From Prevotella sp. UBA2850 (GTDB lineage: Bacteria; Bacteroidota; Bacteroidia; Bacteroidales; Bacteroidaceae), in NCBI GenBank assembly GCA_002350805.1, contig DEFO01000012.1, forward strand, positions 16,873-80,872: DNA of 64,000 bases, written 5' to 3'. Each line of letters opens with the position of its first letter. Within the stretch, counting starts at the first letter, position 1. Shown one piece after another: positions 61,554-64,000 of this stretch. A program made the position numbers and the translations under genes. The notes under the pieces are model-generated. The model saw only the letters and a program-made list of their open reading frames with translations. It was not told the origin of the DNA and ran no database searches.

Positions 61554-64000
61554 ATGAAAAAATATATTTTTCTATTCGTAGCATTCTTTGCTACAATGAA
61601 CATATATGCACAGTCGTCTATGACCGACGAGCAGGTGATGCAACGGATTATAAAGGAGCACGAGCGTGGGTCTTCGCAACAGCAGATTGTTACGAAACTT
61701 ATGCAGAACGGTGTAGACATCAACCAGATACGCCGTGTTCGCGCGAAGTATGAACGCATGCAGAAGAACGAGGGTCTCGGCACCGTGCGGGACAAGTCGC
61801 AGACAAAAACTGACGACCGCACCCGCACATACAATGCGAAGGAACGCCGAGACATGGAGAAATATAAAGACGAAAACAAATTCTCTGATTTCCGCCGCGA
61901 GGATGGAACACGCGTCGTAACACGCCATACATACGACAAAGACGACGAGGAATATCTTGACATGGAAGACGAGATGAACGACTGGATGCCAATCGACACC
62001 ATTGCCATGTATGAAAAACTGGTGCGCGAAATGGAGCGTGAATCGAAAAAGCGCAAGGTTTACGGTCGCGACATTTTCAACAACAAGGAACTGACTTTCG
62101 AGCCGAACATGAACATTGCCACACCAGCCGACTATCGTCTTGGTCCTGGCGATGCTGTATTTATAGAAATCTACGGTGCCTCACAGAAAACCATAGAGAG
62201 TACGGTATCTCCCGACGGAACAGTTACGATAGAAGGCTTCGGACCTGTAAGCGTTTCCGGACTTACCGTTTCGCAGGCAAATGCACAGCTTCGCCAGAAA
62301 TTAGGAGCAAGATACAGCAGTTCAAAAGTTCGCCTTACAGTAGGTCAGACACGCACCATTATCGTCAACGTAGCCGGCGAAGTGAAATTTCCAGGCACCT
62401 ATACCCTATCGGCTTTCTCAACAGTGTTCAACGCACTGTATATGGCTGGCGGTATAACCGATATTGGTACACTGCGTAACATAAAAGTGTACAGAGGCGG
62501 CAAGCTCATCAGCGTTGTCGACATCTACGACTTCATACAGAACGGCAAGCTTGCAGGCAATGTGCGCCTGACCGACAACGACATGATTGTTGTTGATGCG
62601 TACGACTGTCTTGTAAACATTACCGGTAAGGTGAAACGCCCAATGTACTATGAGATGAAGAAAAACGAGAGCGTAGCCTCACTGCTGAAATATGCAGGAG
62701 GTTTCACTGGCGATGCCTACAAGAATTCTGTCAGACTGATTCGTAAAAACGGAAAGGAATATTCCGTGTTCAACATCGGCGAGTTTGACATGGCTTCCTT
62801 CCATGTTACCGACGAAGACTCCGTTTACGTTGACTCAATCATACCGCGTTACGACAACATGGTAGAACTCAAGGGTGCAGTCTATCGTCCTGGCATGTAT
62901 CAGGTTGGAGGCGACGTAACGAGTGTACGCACATTACTTGAAATGGCAGACGGCATCAAGGAAGAAGCATTTACGGCACATGCCGTTATGCACCGCATGC
63001 GCGAAGACCGCACACTGGAAGTAATTTCAGTAGACATAGACGGAATATTGAACGGTCGCGTGGCAGACATTCCTTTAAAAGCAAACGACGTACTGTTCAT
63101 TCCAACGAAGCAGAACATGATGGAAGAACAAACCGTAACCATACACGGCGAAGTCTACTTCCCTGGAAAATACAAGTACGCAGCAAACCAAAGCATAGAG
63201 TCTTTCATACTGCAAGCCGGTGGTATAAAAGAAACTGCCTCAACGATGAAAGTAGATGTCTCGAGGCGAGTCAACAATCCCAATGCTACTGAAACAGACT
63301 CTATTATTGCCCACAACTATACATTTACACTGAAAGAAGGATTTATTATCGACGGTGAACCGTCGTTCACGCTCCAGCCATTCGACCAAGTGTACGTACG
63401 CAAGAGTCCTGGCTCATACGAGCAGCAAAACGTGGAAGTAGAAGGAGAAGTCCTTTTTGAAGGTTCTTATGCATTGTCAACACGTACTCCACGCCTGTCT
63501 GACCTTATCAGAGCCTGTGGTGGAGTAACAGACCGCGCATACATCAAAGGTGCAAAAATAATGAGAAAATATAACGATGCCGAAATTGAGCGTCTGAAAG
63601 AAATTCAGGACAAGGCACGCGAGCAGGCAGAACTAAACCTGCAAGAACTTGTAGCAAAAAGCGGTAATGCAAACATGGCAAACATAAAAAGCAGCAACCA
63701 GCTTGAAAAATATAAGATTTCAAATTCTTATGCAGTCGGTATAGAATTGGAGAAAGCCCTTGCAAAGCCAGGCAGCGACTTCGACATCGTGCTGCGCGAA
63801 GGAGATAAACTTATCGTTCCAGAATATAACGGAACTGTGAAGATTAACGGCGAAGTTATGAACGCCAACACTGTTGCATATCGTGAAGGCAAAAGCGTAA
63901 GCTACTATATAGACCAAGCCGGTGGCTTCTCAAGCAATGCAAAGAAAAGCCAGACATATATCATATATATGAACGGCAACATGGCTAAGGTAGGCCACAA
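61554..64000 (+). CDS. multi-SLBB polysaccharide export protein (runs off window)
   Basis: 815 codons are visible, no stop. A signal peptide (to about MNIYAQ) is followed by a charged helical region, then a poly-export domain (PADYRLGPGDAVFIEIYG) and a series of SLBB-like repeats (VNVAGEVKFPGTYTLSAFS, VNITGKVKRPMYYEMKKNE, VELKGAVYRPGMYQVGG, VTIHGEVYFPGKYKYAANQ, VEVEGEVLFEGSY, VKINGEVMNANT). This is the Wza/GumB-related outer membrane export family found at the start of capsule or exopolysaccharide clusters, so a biosynthesis cluster probably continues beyond 64000. TACCTTTG at 61481-61488 is a likely -7 box. Confidence 0.9.
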   Translation, partial: MKKYIFLFVAFFATMNIYAQSSMTDEQVMQRIIKEHERGSSQQQIVTKLMQNGVDINQIRRVRAKYERMQKNEGLGTVRDKSQTKTDDRTRTYNAKERRDMEKYKDENKFSDFRREDGTRVVTRHTYDKDDEEYLDMEDEMNDWMPIDTIAMYEKLVREMERESKKRKVYGRDIFNNKELTFEPNMNIATPADYRLGPGDAVFIEIYGASQKTIESTVSPDGTVTIEGFGPVSVSGLTVSQANAQLRQKLGARYSSSKVRLTVGQTRTIIVNVAGEVKFPGTYTLSAFSTVFNALYMAGGITDIGTLRNIKVYRGGKLISVVDIYDFIQNGKLAGNVRLTDNDMIVVDAYDCLVNITGKVKRPMYYEMKKNESVASLLKYAGGFTGDAYKNSVRLIRKNGKEYSVFNIGEFDMASFHVTDEDSVYVDSIIPRYDNMVELKGAVYRPGMYQVGGDVTSVRTLLEMADGIKEEAFTAHAVMHRMREDRTLEVISVDIDGILNGRVADIPLKANDVLFIPTKQNMMEEQTVTIHGEVYFPGKYKYAANQSIESFILQAGGIKETASTMKVDVSRRVNNPNATETDSIIAHNYTFTLKEGFIIDGEPSFTLQPFDQVYVRKSPGSYEQQNVEVEGEVLFEGSYALSTRTPRLSDLIRACGGVTDRAYIKGAKIMRKYNDAEIERLKEIQDKAREQAELNLQELVAKSGNANMANIKSSNQLEKYKISNSYAVGIELEKALAKPGSDFDIVLREGDKLIVPEYNGTVKINGEVMNANTVAYREGKSVSYYIDQAGGFSSNAKKSQTYIIYMNGNMAKVGH

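Overview
The window (about 50% GC) reads as a chromosomal segment of a Bacteroidota bacterium, most likely a Prevotella/Segatella-type member of the Bacteroidales. Reasons: -7 boxes of the form TAnnTTTG with a TTG 18-20 nt upstream precede many genes; there is an ECF sigma/FecR/STN-SusC/SusD locus; several lipoproteins are typical of the group; and the tmRNA encodes the tag GNNKYALAA, close to the GE(N/T)NYALAA tags of this phylum. I identify 56 protein genes including one tiny leader peptide, one tmRNA, no rRNA or tRNA, no CRISPR array and no intact insertion sequence.

Layout. 1-4360: truncated rplY diverges from nusB-yajC-ybbR-coaE, with coaE fused in frame to a DUF5606 domain, closed by a strong convergent terminator. 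4389-8714 (minus): an aromatic amino acid operon pheA - aminotransferase - DAHP synthase/chorismate mutase - tyrA, headed by what looks like a complete ribosome-mediated attenuator: promoter, 29-codon leader with seven Phe/Tyr codons in eight positions, antiterminator and terminator. 8774-16772: two secreted proteins, a P1B copper ATPase without a recognisable nucleotide-binding domain, pyrK-pyrD, an XRE regulator and holA. 16838-24625: a symmetrical bidirectional promoter, an orphan HsdR-N-like protein, a TerB/DnaJ protein, PHP hydrolase, CAT-like and GNAT acetyltransferases, aldehyde dehydrogenase, a zinc-ribbon protein and Nif3. 24828-29233 (minus): FetAB-type ABC transporter coupled to two NUC1 nuclease lipoproteins and a DnaQ-like exonuclease. 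29309-34300: aguA and aguB of putrescine synthesis, separated by an opposite-strand outer membrane barrel and a small AT-rich secreted protein. 34374-46979: zinc metallopeptidase, TraB-TlpA fusion and the sigma/anti-sigma/SusC/SusD import locus. 47049-54941: umuDC, an AmpG-like transporter beside a glycosyltransferase/GalT-like/SpoIID protein, and a sugar acetyltransferase. 55007-60825: esterase, a Memo-AMMECR1 fusion with its radical SAM partner, an S1/P1-like protein and an NAD-dependent epimerase-like protein. 60947-64000: ssrA and the start of a multi-SLBB polysaccharide export protein.

Two points stand out. First, the pheA leader has every element of classical attenuation at workable spacing, and would let Phe/Tyr-tRNA charging control the whole aromatic operon. 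Second, many genes end in, or directly abut, short tandem repeats whose units include or copy the gene's stop codon, and some intergenic spacers are mosaics of the same modules reused kilobases apart. I know of no description of this 3'-end repeat habit.
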